A program made the translations under genes and the position numbers. A stretch of 64,000 bases of DNA from Phyllobacterium endophyticum (lineage in GTDB: Bacteria > Pseudomonadota > Alphaproteobacteria > Rhizobiales > Rhizobiaceae), in the NCBI RefSeq assembly GCF_003010935.1, contig NZ_PGGN01000001.1, forward strand, positions 1,302,001 through 1,366,000, read 5' to 3'. This document shows positions 34,210-42,414 of this stretch, piece by piece. Below the pieces are notes generated by a model. That model was not told the origin of the DNA and searched no databases. It worked only from the letters and a program-made list of their open reading frames with translations. Numbering within the stretch: position 1 is the stretch's first letter; every line of letters starts with the position of its first letter.

Positions 34210-34626
34210 ATGAGTGAGCCCTACAGGGGCGGATGTGCTTGTGGCGCGATCCGTTACGAAATTTCCGCAGATCCGATCTTCATGAACGACTGCCAGTGCC
34301 TCGACTGCCAGCACAAGAGCGGCACGGGTCATGGTTCGTACCTGACCTTTGCCGGCAGGCAGAATGTGATGGTGGAGGGCGAAGCCAGCCATTGGAAAGT
34401 CGCCGGCGACAATGGCAACGTCAAGACCCATTCCTTCTGCCCCACCTGCGGTTCGCCGGTCTATCTGACCTCCGTCGCGAACCCTGATTTCTTTACCGTG
34501 CATGCCGCCAGTCTCGATGACCCGGGCCGGTACGTGCCGCACGCCGTGACCTATACGGTGCGCGGCCACGCATGGGACCGCGTCGATCCCTCGCTGCAAC
34601 ATTTCGAGAAAATGCCGCCGAGGTAG
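34210..34626 (+). CDS. GFA-family (glutathione-dependent formaldehyde-activating enzyme-like) zinc protein
   Basis: A 138-residue protein with the GFA zinc-cysteine pattern: GGCACGAIRYE at the start, NDCQCLDCQHKSGTG, and SFCPTCGSPVYL later. The cysteines bind two zinc ions in the CENP-V/GFA fold. The archetype was proposed to aid formation of S-hydroxymethylglutathione; most members have unknown substrates. It follows the DUF899 gene by 29 bases with a weak ribosome site (GGGAG). A role in thiol or aldehyde chemistry is plausible but unproven. Confidence 0.9.
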   Translation: MSEPYRGGCACGAIRYEISADPIFMNDCQCLDCQHKSGTGHGSYLTFAGRQNVMVEGEASHWKVAGDNGNVKTHSFCPTCGSPVYLTSVANPDFFTVHAASLDDPGRYVPHAVTYTVRGHAWDRVDPSLQHFEKMPPR

Positions 34627-34728
34627 AGACAGGGCCCGGCACAATCATGATCAGGATTCCGATTTGATAATCGTGCAGGTGTGATGTATCGCCAGTATGA
34701 TTCTGTCTCCACCAATCGAATGACGATC

Positions 34729-35745
34729 ATGAAAAATTCCCATCGACGCGTTGTTGTTACGTCCCCATTCTTTGATGATGGCGCCGTCGCTTATCTGAAG
34801 GAGCACGGGTGCGAGGTCGAAGTCGTCCAATGGCACAAAGGCCAGGGCGATGGCGGCCTTGCAACGCCGCAGCTGGTAGACCTGCTCCAGGGCGCGAGTG
34901 GCTGGATCGTCGGACAGGCTTACGTCACGCGTGAATTGCTGGCTGCGCTCCCCGCTCTTCAGGTGCTCGCCCGGCGCGGGGTGGGCTATGAGCGCGTGGA
35001 TGTCAGCGCGGTGAAAGACCTTGGGCGTGTCCTGACGATTGGTGCCGGCGGCAATGACGCCTCGGTCGCCGACCACACGATCGGCCTGATCCTCGCAGTC
35101 GCGCGCCGCCTGCGCGAATCGCAGAACCGCATGCTGTCAGGCAACTGGTCCATTCTGATCAGCTCCGATCTCTCGGAAAAAACCGTCGGCATCATCGGCC
35201 TTGGCCGCATCGGCAAAAGTCTGGTGCAACGCCTGAAGGGTTTCGAAACGCGCATTCTTGTCTGCCATCCACGTCCCGACCGGGAATATGGTGAGGCCAA
35301 TGGCATTACCTATGTGGATATGGAGACGTTGCTGCGCCAGAGCGACTATGTCAGCGTTCACGCGCCCCTGACGCCCGAAACGCGCTTTCTGATCGACAAA
35401 GCTGCGCTCGCGCTCATGAAACCCACCTCAGTGCTGATCAATACCGCGCGCGGCGGGCTGGTCAATGACAGCGATTTGCTGCATGCGCTAAAATCCGGCC
35501 GGATCGCCGGAGCTGGTCTCGACGTCTATGTCAGCGAAAGTGATCCCGGGTTCAAACCCGTGTCGGACGAACTTATCGCACTGCCGAACGTCGTCGCCAC
35601 GCCCCACTCGGCGGGATCGTCCGCCGAGGCACTGGCGCGAACCAACATGGTCGCGGCACGAACAGTCGTCTCCGTCTTCGACGGCGGCGATCTGCCCGCT
35701 GCCTGCGTCATCGCCGATGGACGGCGCTCGGTTTCGGTACGCTGA
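34729..35745 (+). CDS. D-isomer-specific 2-hydroxyacid dehydrogenase (phosphoglycerate dehydrogenase-like)
   Basis: About 338 residues. The catalytic domain carries the substrate-side RRGVGYERVDV. The Rossmann domain has VGIIGLGRIGKSLVQRL (NAD binding), the Arg in INTARGGLVND and a C-terminal His in NVVATPHSAG. GNDASVADHTIGLILAVARRL is the dimer helix. It would reduce or oxidise a 2-keto/2-hydroxy acid with NAD(P). No ACT domain is present, so it is not full-length SerA. The start is uncertain: ATGs at 34684, 34720 and 34729 are in frame and none has a good ribosome site. Confidence 0.88.
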   Translation: MKNSHRRVVVTSPFFDDGAVAYLKEHGCEVEVVQWHKGQGDGGLATPQLVDLLQGASGWIVGQAYVTRELLAALPALQVLARRGVGYERVDVSAVKDLGRVLTIGAGGNDASVADHTIGLILAVARRLRESQNRMLSGNWSILISSDLSEKTVGIIGLGRIGKSLVQRLKGFETRILVCHPRPDREYGEANGITYVDMETLLRQSDYVSVHAPLTPETRFLIDKAALALMKPTSVLINTARGGLVNDSDLLHALKSGRIAGAGLDVYVSESDPGFKPVSDELIALPNVVATPHSAGSSAEALARTNMVAARTVVSVFDGGDLPAACVIADGRRSVSVR

Positions 35746-35751
35746 GTTGGC

Positions 35752-36234
35752 TCACATCGTCTTCACGTGAGCCACCAGCTGGTCGAGCGCTTTTCCCCAG
35801 CCGTCGTGAAAACCCATTTCCTCGTGCTGCTTCCTTCCCGCTTCGTCGCGGTGGATGGCGATGGCGGTGTAACGGGTGCCGCTTCCCTCGGTCGCAAATG
35901 AGACGACGCCCGTGAAGAACGGGTTGTCCGAGGGCCTGTAGCCGGGCAGCAGCGCGTCGGTAAACACCAGCCTTTCATTCGGCACCACCTCCAGATAGCA
36001 GCCGAGGTTGGGAAACTCCTGTCCCTCCGGCGAAACCATGATCGTGCGAAACATCCCGCCGGGCCGCAGGTCGATCTCGCATTCCTTCGTCGACCAGGGT
36101 GCAGGGGTGAACCATTTGACGATATGTTCGGGCGTGGTCCATGCCTTCCACACGAGATCGCGCGGCACATCGATGACCCGTTCGAGGACGAGATCAAGCT
36201 TGGGATCGGGCTGGATGATCGAAGTCGTGTTCAT
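35752..36234 (-). CDS. AHSA1/SRPBCC-domain protein, module 2
   Basis: A 160-residue helix-grip protein: [66 protein letters not shown] and the final helix [17 protein letters not shown] are typical of AHSA1 (ATPase-activator homologue) proteins. The ATG at 36234 overlaps the upstream ArsR stop by four bases. It is a distant paralogue of the 32917 gene, in the same gene order but on the other strand. The ligand is unknown. Confidence 0.9.
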   Translation of the reverse strand: MNTTSIIQPDPKLDLVLERVIDVPRDLVWKAWTTPEHIVKWFTPAPWSTKECEIDLRPGGMFRTIMVSPEGQEFPNLGCYLEVVPNERLVFTDALLPGYRPSDNPFFTGVVSFATEGSGTRYTAIAIHRDEAGRKQHEEMGFHDGWGKALDQLVAHVKTM

Positions 36235-36590
36235 GTGTTCTGCTCCTTCAAGGTCATGAGATAGTCGTCGAGTTGGTCGAGGCGGCGTTCCCATAGCTGA
36301 CGTTGCTTCGCCAGCCAGTCTTCCACCGGTTTCAGCGGTTCCGGCGCGAGCCTGTATGTCCGCACCCTTCCTTTCTTTCTGGAGATGACGAGCCCGCATC
36401 CCTCGAGGATTTTCAGGTGTGCGACAAAAGAGGGCAGGGCCATGTCGAAAGGCTCGGCAAGCTCGCTGACGGAGGCGGGGCTGTTGCCAAGACGTTCCAG
36501 GACATGGCGCCGGGTAGGGTCCGACAAAGCGCGGAAAATTCCGTCCAGTGGCGGTACTTGAGATAATGCTCCAGTTGCGGGGCCGCTCAT
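36231..36590 (-). CDS. ArsR-family (SdpR-like) repressor, module 2
   Basis: A 119-residue winged-helix repressor: [47 protein letters not shown] (recognition helix) and [17 protein letters not shown] (wing). It has no metal-site cysteines. The start at 36590 has AGGGA seven bases upstream. It is translationally coupled to the AHSA1 gene and preceded by a perfect palindrome at 36629-36648, which differs from the operators of module 1, so the two repressors probably do not cross-regulate. Confidence 0.9.
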   Translation of the reverse strand: MSGPATGALSQVPPLDGIFRALSDPTRRHVLERLGNSPASVSELAEPFDMALPSFVAHLKILEGCGLVISRKKGRVRTYRLAPEPLKPVEDWLAKQRQLWERRLDQLDDYLMTLKEQNT

Positions 36591-36628
36591 TGGTCGTTCC
36601 CTGTGTCGCGAGGTTCGGTCGTCATAAC

Positions 36629-36648
36629 ACTTAGGATAATTCCTAAGT
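36629..36648 (-). promoter_or_regulatory. Operator of the second ArsR-AHSA1 module
   Basis: The perfect palindrome ACTTAGGA-TAAT-TCCTAAGT has 8-bp arms and a 4-base centre. It lies 38 bases upstream of the ArsR start and is the obvious autoregulatory site. Confidence 0.75.
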
Positions 36649-36772
36649 AATGGCAAGCGGCGGGCAAAATTTCGTCGCCGGTTGCAAAAGGCCGCAATGT
36701 TTGCGCAATTGAGGCCGCTGATGCCCGCGCCGCCGGGCGAATCAGGCAGCGAACACGGGTTGGAACAGTTTC

Positions 36773-37363
36773 ATGACGACAAACGATGTGTGGACCTTTA
36801 TTCGTGCTCTGGTCACCAATCCGTCCAGGGTCAGCGCGATCGCGCCGTCGGGCGCGGCATTGGCAAGGCTCATCACCAGCGAGATCGGCGCTGCATCAGG
36901 TCCCGTGCTCGAACTCGGGCCGGGCACCGGCGTCTTTACCGATGCCTTGCTGGCGCGCGGCGTGACCCCCGGCAACCTGACGCTGGTTGAATACGGCGCC
37001 GAGTTCGCGCGATTGCTGCAGAGGCGCTTCCCGGGCATGCGAGTCCTGCAGATGGATGCATGTCAGCTCGGCGGACGGGACTTGTTCAAGGCTGAGCCCG
37101 CGGGTGCTGTCGTCAGCGGCTTGCCATTCCTCAGCATGCCCGACAAGGTCGCTTCGATCCTCGGCGGAGCGTTCAGCATTCTGCGCGGCGATGGCGCGTT
37201 CTATCAGTTCACCTACGGCTTCCGCTGTCCGGTGCCTAAAGCCGTGCTGGAGGATCTGGACCTTGAAGCCGTGTGCATTGGCCGCGCCTTCTGCAATCTG
37301 CCACCGGCAGCGGTCTATCGGATCACCCGTCGCGGCGCGGAAATCAGGCAAACGCTTGGATGA
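36773..37363 (+). CDS. SAM-dependent methyltransferase, PmtA-like (phospholipid N-methyltransferase family)
   Basis: A 196-residue class I methyltransferase. VWTFIRALVTNPSRVSAIAPSG is the N-terminal membrane-associating segment seen in rhizobial PmtA. VLELGPGTGVFTDALLARG is the SAM-binding motif I, and VVSGLPFLSMP is motif IV. PmtA methylates phosphatidylethanolamine to make phosphatidylcholine. Similar short proteins have also been annotated as rRNA adenine methyltransferase-like, so the lipid role is probable rather than proven. It stands alone between the module 2 operator and the MFS gene. Confidence 0.75.
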   Translation: MTTNDVWTFIRALVTNPSRVSAIAPSGAALARLITSEIGAASGPVLELGPGTGVFTDALLARGVTPGNLTLVEYGAEFARLLQRRFPGMRVLQMDACQLGGRDLFKAEPAGAVVSGLPFLSMPDKVASILGGAFSILRGDGAFYQFTYGFRCPVPKAVLEDLDLEAVCIGRAFCNLPPAAVYRITRRGAEIRQTLG

Positions 37364-37550
37364 CCATCCCAGGGTGGCAACAGCATGAGAGACGCGGTTT
37401 GATCCGATAGCGCAGCGACTGCGACATCGGTCATCGCGAGCGGAAGGCGTACCGCGCACAGCCAATCCTTACTCGACCGATCACTTGAAATTGCCAATCG
37501 ATCAAATTTATTGGCTTGTCAGCAGGCGGTGCGGCGATAATGTCCGGCGC

Positions 37551-38711
37551 ATGAATCCAGCCGCTCCATCTCCCGTTCGCTTCGCTCTTGGGGGGCTCGT
37601 TGCCATGGCGGTCGGCATGGGCATCGGCCGGTTTATCTTCACGCCTATCTTGCCCGGCATGATGAGCGATCTTGGGCTCACGCCCGGCGATGCGGGAGTG
37701 ATCGCGTCGGCCAACTATGGCGGCTATCTCCTCGGTGCAGTCATCGCAGGCTTCGGCTGGGCGTCCGGCATCGAGCGCCCGCTGGTCTATGCATCCGTGA
37801 CCGCAAGCGCTGCGCTTTGCCTCGCCATGAGTGTCGCCGATGGCGTGATGCTCTTTTCCGTCATCCGCTTCCTCGCTGGCATCGCCAGTGCATTCATGCT
37901 GGTGTTTACCGCCACCATTGTCTTCAGCCACCTCGCTGCCGCGAACCGTCAGGACCTGCAGGCGGTGCATTTCGGCGGCGTTGGCACGGGGATAGCCGTT
38001 TCCTCCGTGCTTGTTGCCGCAAGTTCCGCCAGCGGTCATGGCTGGCGCGAAGACTGGGTTGGCGCGGCCATTCTTTCACTTGTCGGACTTGTCGCGGTTT
38101 TCGCGCTGATCCGCGAAGGCCCGGTGCGCGAGGGAGCGGCGAGGGCGGAACCGCCTGTCGCCTGGACGCCGGAATTCATCAAGATCAACATCGCCTATGG
38201 CCTTTTTGGCTTTGGCTACATCATCACGGCGACATTCATCATCGCTATCGTGCGCTCGAGCCATGGCGGCCCATTGCTGGAAGCATTGGTCTGGTTCGTG
38301 ACGGGAGCAACGGGCGCAATATCCGTCTTTTTGTGGGCACCGCTCTTGCGGCGCGCCGGCCCGTTCGTGTCGCTGGCGCTCGGCTGCGCCGTCCAGGCCA
38401 TAGGTGTCGCGGCAAGCGTCGTCCTGCCGTCGCCTGGAGGGCCTCTCATCGGCGGCCTTCTGCTCGGCGTCACCTTCATCGTCATCACGGCCTTCGGCTT
38501 TCAGGCCGGGCGTGTGCTGCTTCCCCATTCGCCCCGCCGCGTCATGGCGGTGATGACCGCCGCCTTCGGCGTCGGCCAGATCATCGGCCCCTTGATCGGG
38601 GGGTATGTCGCCAATATCACCGGCGACTTCACCCTTGCCACACTCGCAGCCGCGGCGGGTCTGGTGATCGCCGCTCTGTTTGCCTATTCGGCTGGCCGGC
38701 AAAAGCGTTGA
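37551..38711 (+). CDS. YbfB/YjiJ-family MFS transporter
   Basis: A 386-residue transporter with about 12 hydrophobic helices. It starts FALGGLVAMAVGMGIGRFIFTPILPGM, the signature of the YbfB/YjiJ family, and later has IRFLAGIASAFMLVFTATIV and MTAAFGVGQIIGPLIGGYVA. These proteins are uncharacterised secondary transporters of the inner membrane, predicted to export small compounds. The start at 37551 begins the conserved region; longer in-frame versions lack support. No linked regulator is evident. Confidence 0.88.
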   Translation: MNPAAPSPVRFALGGLVAMAVGMGIGRFIFTPILPGMMSDLGLTPGDAGVIASANYGGYLLGAVIAGFGWASGIERPLVYASVTASAALCLAMSVADGVMLFSVIRFLAGIASAFMLVFTATIVFSHLAAANRQDLQAVHFGGVGTGIAVSSVLVAASSASGHGWREDWVGAAILSLVGLVAVFALIREGPVREGAARAEPPVAWTPEFIKINIAYGLFGFGYIITATFIIAIVRSSHGGPLLEALVWFVTGATGAISVFLWAPLLRRAGPFVSLALGCAVQAIGVAASVVLPSPGGPLIGGLLLGVTFIVITAFGFQAGRVLLPHSPRRVMAVMTAAFGVGQIIGPLIGGYVANITGDFTLATLAAAAGLVIAALFAYSAGRQKR

Positions 38712-38756
38712 TGATTGGCGTGTGTTTTGGTTGTTCACATCGCATGACACGTGTGC

Positions 38757-38775
38757 TTGTTCGACAAGCTCACCA
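38757..38775 (-). repeat. Inverted partial copy of the 39.4-39.9 kb repeat
   Basis: Read on the minus strand it gives TGGTGAGCTTGTCGAACA, matching the TGGTGAGCCTGTCGAACC core of the repeat array with one internal change. It lies in the intergenic space after the MFS gene. Confidence 0.55.
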
Positions 38776-38849
38776 AAGCGAGCCGCCCTGTGGGCAAGGG
38801 CGGATAATCGATCCTCAACGGCTGTGCGGCAGCTGAATGCAAACAGCTA

Positions 38850-39251
38850 TCATGCCGTTGGTTGAGACGGTCGCTCGAAAATGGCTTTTATAGCCATCAC
38901 CGATCCGTCCTTCTTCCGAACAAGCATTTTCATGAACAAGCGGGAATCCACAATCTCGAAGAATGCCCTGAACGGCGAAGCCGCCAGATGACCAGCGTCC
39001 TTGCTCCAATGGCCGTTCGCAGATGCCGACCTGGACGACTCTGAAACATTTTGGGCAGTGGCCTTCCATCCATTGTTCGCATTCACGCTGAGCAATGTGC
39101 CCGCGAATTTGAATTCAACTGCGCATGTACGGCATGCGCCGGCGTTGGAAGCAATCTGGTGCCACGTCCCTTCGAATGACGTGCCGCCCGCGTGGGCGGG
39201 ACCTGTTTGCAATGCGATATATGCGAAGGACATCAATAGATAGCGAACCAT
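38850..39251 (-). CDS. Small secreted protein of unknown function
   Basis: A 133-residue protein with a signal peptide (MVRYLLMSFAYIALQTGPAH, cleavage near AHA|GGTS). The mature domain opens FEGTWHQIASNAGACRTCAVEFKF, a pair of close cysteines in a beta-rich fold that could form a disulphide. Strands around WKATAQNVS and FFEIVDSRLFMKMLVRKKDGS follow. GGAG about nine bases before the ATG supports the start. I do not recognise the family. The opening FEGTW recalls lipocalin-like or DUF-type secreted beta-barrels, but this is only a shape resemblance. Confidence 0.65.
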   Translation of the reverse strand: MVRYLLMSFAYIALQTGPAHAGGTSFEGTWHQIASNAGACRTCAVEFKFAGTLLSVNANNGWKATAQNVSESSRSASANGHWSKDAGHLAASPFRAFFEIVDSRLFMKMLVRKKDGSVMAIKAIFERPSQPTA

Positions 39252-39410
39252 TCTTCAAACTCCGTTGAGCGTGGCCAGCTTAAAGCGGTCGTTTCCAAAA
39301 GGCCTTGCGAAAATGCCGAGCATTTTACCGATATGCAAAATTGCAAGGAATGGGCCACATTCAGCCCACGCCACAGGACGGCATTTCGCAACCTCAACCC
39401 AACCCACCCA

Positions 39411-39460
39411 CCTCCCTCATGGTAAGCCTGTCGAACCACGCACATCGGCGATGCAGCGAT
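39411..39460 (+). repeat. Intergenic repeat, copy 1
   Basis: It starts CCTCCCTCATGGTAAGCCTG and continues through TCGAACCACGCACATCGGCG to ATGCAGCGAT. It is one of four related elements in this intergenic region and has one change in the GGTGAG core. Confidence 0.75.
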
Positions 39461-39535
39461 CGCTTGGCCCCACGCGAGACCATTTCGGACCCTTGTCCAT
39501 GGCAATCCGGCTTCTTCAACAACTCGATTCAGCTC

Positions 39536-39560
39536 AACCCAACCCAACCCAACCCAACCA
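39536..39560 (+). repeat. (AACCC)n microsatellite
   Basis: Four perfect AACCC units plus a final AACCA. Similar AACCC units precede copy 1 of the larger repeat near 39394, which suggests slippage-prone spacer sequence. Confidence 0.7.
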
Positions 39561-39581
39561 TCTCTATTCACCCCAGCTCAA

Positions 39582-39632
39582 CCTCCCTCATGGTGAGCCT
39601 GTCGAACCACGCACAACAGCGATGCAATGATT
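39582..39632 (+). repeat. Intergenic repeat, copy 2
   Basis: CCTCCCTCATGGTGAGCCTG then TCGAACCACGCACAACAGCG and ATGCAATGATT. Preceded by CAGCTCAA as in copies 3 and 4 (CAGCTCAA/CAGCTCGA), so the repeated unit extends a little upstream. Confidence 0.75.
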
Positions 39633-39729
39633 GCTGGCGCCTCGCGAGACCGTCCCGTAGTCATGGCATCCTGACTCCAGCAATGAACTTAACTCATCTC
39701 AATCATCATCCCATCTAACCCCAGCTCAA

Positions 39730-39780
39730 CCTCCCTCATGGTGAACCTGTCGAACCACGCACAACGGCGATGCAACAATT
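39730..39780 (+). repeat. Intergenic repeat, copy 3
   Basis: CCTCCCTCATGGTGAACCTG then TCGAACCACGCACAACGGCG and ATGCAACAATT. It begins 148 bases after the start of copy 2. Confidence 0.75.
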
Positions 39781-39864
39781 CCTTCCACGCGTGACCTATT
39801 TGCGGCTCCCCAATCATAGCATCCTGGCTCCTGCAATCACCCATCCCATCTAACCTCAGCTCGA

Positions 39865-39915
39865 CCTCCCTCATGGTGAGCCTGTCGAACCACGCACATC
39901 GGCAATGCAACAATT
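39865..39915 (+). repeat. Intergenic repeat, copy 4
   Basis: CCTCCCTCATGGTGAGCCTG then TCGAACCACGCACATCGGCA and ATGCAACAATT. It begins 135 bases after copy 3 and ends about 100 bases before the TetR gene. Confidence 0.75.
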
Positions 39916-39992
39916 ACTGCCCCCACACCAGACCAGCGCCGTAACCCCCTTGGCCAAGTTGCCCCAACCCGCATTTCCCCTCTTGCATTGGC

Positions 39993-40010
39993 GAGACGAC
40001 TGGTCTACTA
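39993..40010 (+). promoter_or_regulatory. TetR operator-like 18-mer upstream of tetR
   Basis: GAGACGACTGGTCTACTA contains the inverted repeat AGAC-N5-GTCT and ends eight bases before the TetR start. An identical 18-mer occurs at 40632-40649. The AGAC/GTCT layout resembles the operators of NemR/AcuR-like TetR repressors. Confidence 0.65.
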
Positions 40011-40017
40011 TATACCC

Positions 40018-40608
40018 ATGAGCAAGATTGACACACGCGAGGTTCTGATTGCCGAGGGGCTGACGGCGCTTCTGTCCCATGGCTATGAGGGGGCGGGTAT
40101 AGGACCCATCCTCAAGTCGGCGGGCGTGCCGAAGGGTTCGTTCTATCATTTCTTTGCAAGCAAGGAGGAGTTCGCCTCGGCGGTGCTCGCCTCCTATTGC
40201 AGCGACAATCAGAAAATCAGGACGAGACTTCTGCTTGCCGACAAAACAAAGTCGCCGCTTCGCCGTTTGCGCGACTATTTCGAATATTATGAAGCGGAAT
40301 ATGGGACTGGCGATCCAACCTGCGGTTGCCTGCTGGGCAACCTGTCCCAGTCCATCGCCGCCCATAGCGAGGTTCTCCAGCGGGAGTTGCATCGCTCGTT
40401 CACTGCCTGGCAGAATGATTTCACGGCGGTGCTGCGCGAGGCCCGCGACACCGGAGAATTGCCGGAGCATCTTGATCCGGACGAGACTGCCGCCTTCCTG
40501 ATCGACGCCTATGAGGGCGCCTTGGTCAGAATGAAGGGGGAAGGAAGTATCAAGCCTCTTCAACGCTTCAAGACCACGATATTCGATGGTCTCCTGGCCC
40601 AAAGATAG
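40018..40608 (+). CDS. TetR-family transcriptional regulator (AcuR/NemR-like)
   Basis: A 196-residue repressor. The N-terminal helix-turn-helix is in LIAEGLTALLSHGYEGAGIGPILKSAGVPKGSFYHFFASKEEF (residues about 8-50). The C-terminal ligand domain contains CGCLLGNLSQSIAAHSEVLQ, a Cys-bearing segment typical of the AcuR/NemR group that senses electrophiles. The start at 40018 lies directly behind the operator-like 18-mer. The DUF1127 gene follows 11 bases later and contains the same 18-mer, suggesting the regulator acts on both. The inducer is unknown. Confidence 0.88.
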   Translation: MSKIDTREVLIAEGLTALLSHGYEGAGIGPILKSAGVPKGSFYHFFASKEEFASAVLASYCSDNQKIRTRLLLADKTKSPLRRLRDYFEYYEAEYGTGDPTCGCLLGNLSQSIAAHSEVLQRELHRSFTAWQNDFTAVLREARDTGELPEHLDPDETAAFLIDAYEGALVRMKGEGSIKPLQRFKTTIFDGLLAQR

Positions 40609-40619
40609 GAGCTATTATC

Positions 40620-40883
40620 ATGGCCCATTCAGAGACGACTGGTCTACTAGAGTTCGACCGCAATTATTGGGCCCGCCGCGGCCTCTCCTCCCGCGACAGA
40701 AGCCGGACAGTCCTGCTGCAAGGGGTTGCGGACTACATACGCAGCGTCTTCGCAACCAGGCTTTCGGCCCGCACAAAAGACGCCCCGCTGGCGAACTTGA
40801 GCGACCGCATGCTTGAGGATATCGGCATTTCGCGTGCGCAGGCGATTGAGCTGGATGGGCGCCGTAGTAAAGCCGGTGAATGA
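40620..40883 (+). CDS. DUF1127 (YjiS-like) small protein
   Basis: An 87-residue protein. The C-terminal LANLSDRMLEDIGISRAQAIEL is the DUF1127 signature (LSDxxLxDIGLxR). Members are small, often RNA-binding, and in alphaproteobacteria affect small-RNA turnover, phosphate and carbon metabolism. AGGAG is eight bases before the ATG. Its codons 5-10 are the same 18 bases as the operator-like sequence before tetR. A shorter product starting further in would also keep the signature. It probably shares a transcript with tetR. Confidence 0.8.
   Translation: MAHSETTGLLEFDRNYWARRGLSSRDRSRTVLLQGVADYIRSVFATRLSARTKDAPLANLSDRMLEDIGISRAQAIELDGRRSKAGE
40632..40649 (+). promoter_or_regulatory. Second copy of the TetR operator-like 18-mer, inside the DUF1127 gene
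   Basis: An exact repeat of 39993-40010 (GAGACGACTGGTCTACTA), here forming codons 5-10 (ETTGLL). Such identity over 18 bases between a promoter and a coding start is unlikely by chance and points to a regulator site or a local duplication. Confidence 0.6.
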
Positions 40884-41141
40884 TGCCGCGCGGCAGCAAT
40901 GCCGCAGCGTCAACCCAAGTTCTCTTTAGACGCAGTCATCGCAGAAATTCTATCGCAATGGGCCCATGAGCACCCGGCATTGTAGACATCGCCGCTGGTG
41001 TTCATCCCGGTTATTCCGCAACGATCTCTGATCATTACAGCAATTTAATTACCGTGGCTTCTTCTTTGCCCTATTCATGCTGTTAGGTTCGTGCAAGTCG
41101 TAACACGAGCTATTGCATGACTTTCATTCGAGGAATCCACC

Positions 41142-42395
41142 GTGTTTGTCTCATTTTTCCCCAGGCCAAAGCTATTCTTCACCTCCGCCGTGCTTTGGGC
41201 GCTAGCGGCTGTTCTCTTCTGGTTCTTCGTAGGCGAAGGTCTAGGTGCCCATTTCGGTTTGCCACCCGCAGCCCCCGACGCCCCGCCCATCATCGGCATA
41301 ACCAGCTTTTGGTCGCCGGCATTCATCTGGTTCTACATCTATTTTGCAATCGTCGTCGCAATCTTCGCTGCTTTCTGGGCGTGGTACTCGCCGCACAGAT
41401 GGCAGCACTGGTCGGTCCTAGGATCGGCGTTCATCCTTTTCGTCACCTACTTCCAGGTTCAGGTCAGCGTTGCCGTCAACAATTGGTATGGGCCGTTTTA
41501 TAATCTCATCCAGGCTGCAGTGTCCAAGTCGGCACCTGTAACCTACGAACAGTTCTATGAGGGTGTACGCCAGTTCCTCGGCGTTGCTCTTGTCGGCGTC
41601 ACCGTCAGCGTGTTGCTGGCGTTTTTTGTCAGCCACTATATCTTCCGCTGGCGCACGGCCATGAACGAATTCTACATGTCGCACTGGAGCCAATTGCGGC
41701 ACATCGAGGGAGCGTCACAGCGCGTTCAGGAAGATACGATGCGCTTTGCCGAAACGATGGAGGGCCTCGGCGTAAGGCTCATCGACTCGTTCATGACCCT
41801 CATTGCTTTCGTACCCGTCCTGATCGCCCTGTCTGCAAATATCACTGAGTTGCCCATTGTCGGGGAAGTACCGCACCCGCTTGTTTTCGCCGCGGTCTTC
41901 TGGTCGATATTCGGAACGGTGGTGCTTGCTGGTGTCGGCGTGAAATTGCCGGGCTTGCAGTTTCGCAACCAGCGTGTGGAAGCAGCATACCGCAAGGAAC
42001 TCGTCTACGGCGAAGACCACGAAGACAGGGCTCAGCCACCTGTTGTGGCGGATCTTTTTGCCAATGTTCGTCGCAATTACTTCCGGCTCTATTTCCACTA
42101 CATGTACTTCAACGTCGCTCGATATCTCTATCTGCAGACCGACAATATCTTCTCGCTGATCGTTCTGATCCCGTCGATCGTCGCAGGCAAGATCACTCTT
42201 GGCACCATGAACCAGATCAGCGGTGCGTTTTCACAAGTTACGTCTTCATTCCAGTATCTTGTGAATTCCTGGACGACGATCGTCGAACTTATCTCTATCT
42301 ATAAGCGTCTACGCGCTTTTGAAGCGGTGATTTACGATGAGCCGCTGCCTGAGATCGACCAGCACTATCTGCGAACGCAGACCGAAGAGGCCTGA
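41142..42395 (+). CDS. bacA: BacA/SbmA peptide-antibiotic transporter
   Basis: A 417-residue inner-membrane protein of the SbmA/BacA family with about seven to eight helices. Typical stretches are [67 protein letters not shown] and [22 protein letters not shown]. It imports proline-rich and nodule-type antimicrobial peptides and affects very-long-chain fatty acid modification of lipid A. It is needed for chronic infection or symbiosis in Brucella and Sinorhizobium. GTG is the start, with GAGGA about eight bases upstream. It is monocistronic and converges on the deacetylase gene. Confidence 0.93.
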   Translation: MFVSFFPRPKLFFTSAVLWALAAVLFWFFVGEGLGAHFGLPPAAPDAPPIIGITSFWSPAFIWFYIYFAIVVAIFAAFWAWYSPHRWQHWSVLGSAFILFVTYFQVQVSVAVNNWYGPFYNLIQAAVSKSAPVTYEQFYEGVRQFLGVALVGVTVSVLLAFFVSHYIFRWRTAMNEFYMSHWSQLRHIEGASQRVQEDTMRFAETMEGLGVRLIDSFMTLIAFVPVLIALSANITELPIVGEVPHPLVFAAVFWSIFGTVVLAGVGVKLPGLQFRNQRVEAAYRKELVYGEDHEDRAQPPVVADLFANVRRNYFRLYFHYMYFNVARYLYLQTDNIFSLIVLIPSIVAGKITLGTMNQISGAFSQVTSSFQYLVNSWTTIVELISIYKRLRAFEAVIYDEPLPEIDQHYLRTQTEEA

Positions 42396-42414
42396 CCTTT
42401 GATTGCGGCGGCGG

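Larger units (their letters stand above)
39252..40017. other. 766-bp intergenic region with a repeat array
   Basis: No credible coding sequence is seen. The region holds four copies of a roughly 50-bp repeat, an (AACCC)n tract and, at its right end, the TetR operator-like 18-mer. Frames that appear open here are made of the repeats and have no family resemblance. Confidence 0.6.

Noticed and set aside
39305-39718. Open frames across the intergenic repeats
   Set aside because: They translate the repeated DNA itself (PTQPNPTQPN-like runs) and have no start signal; I treat the region as non-coding.
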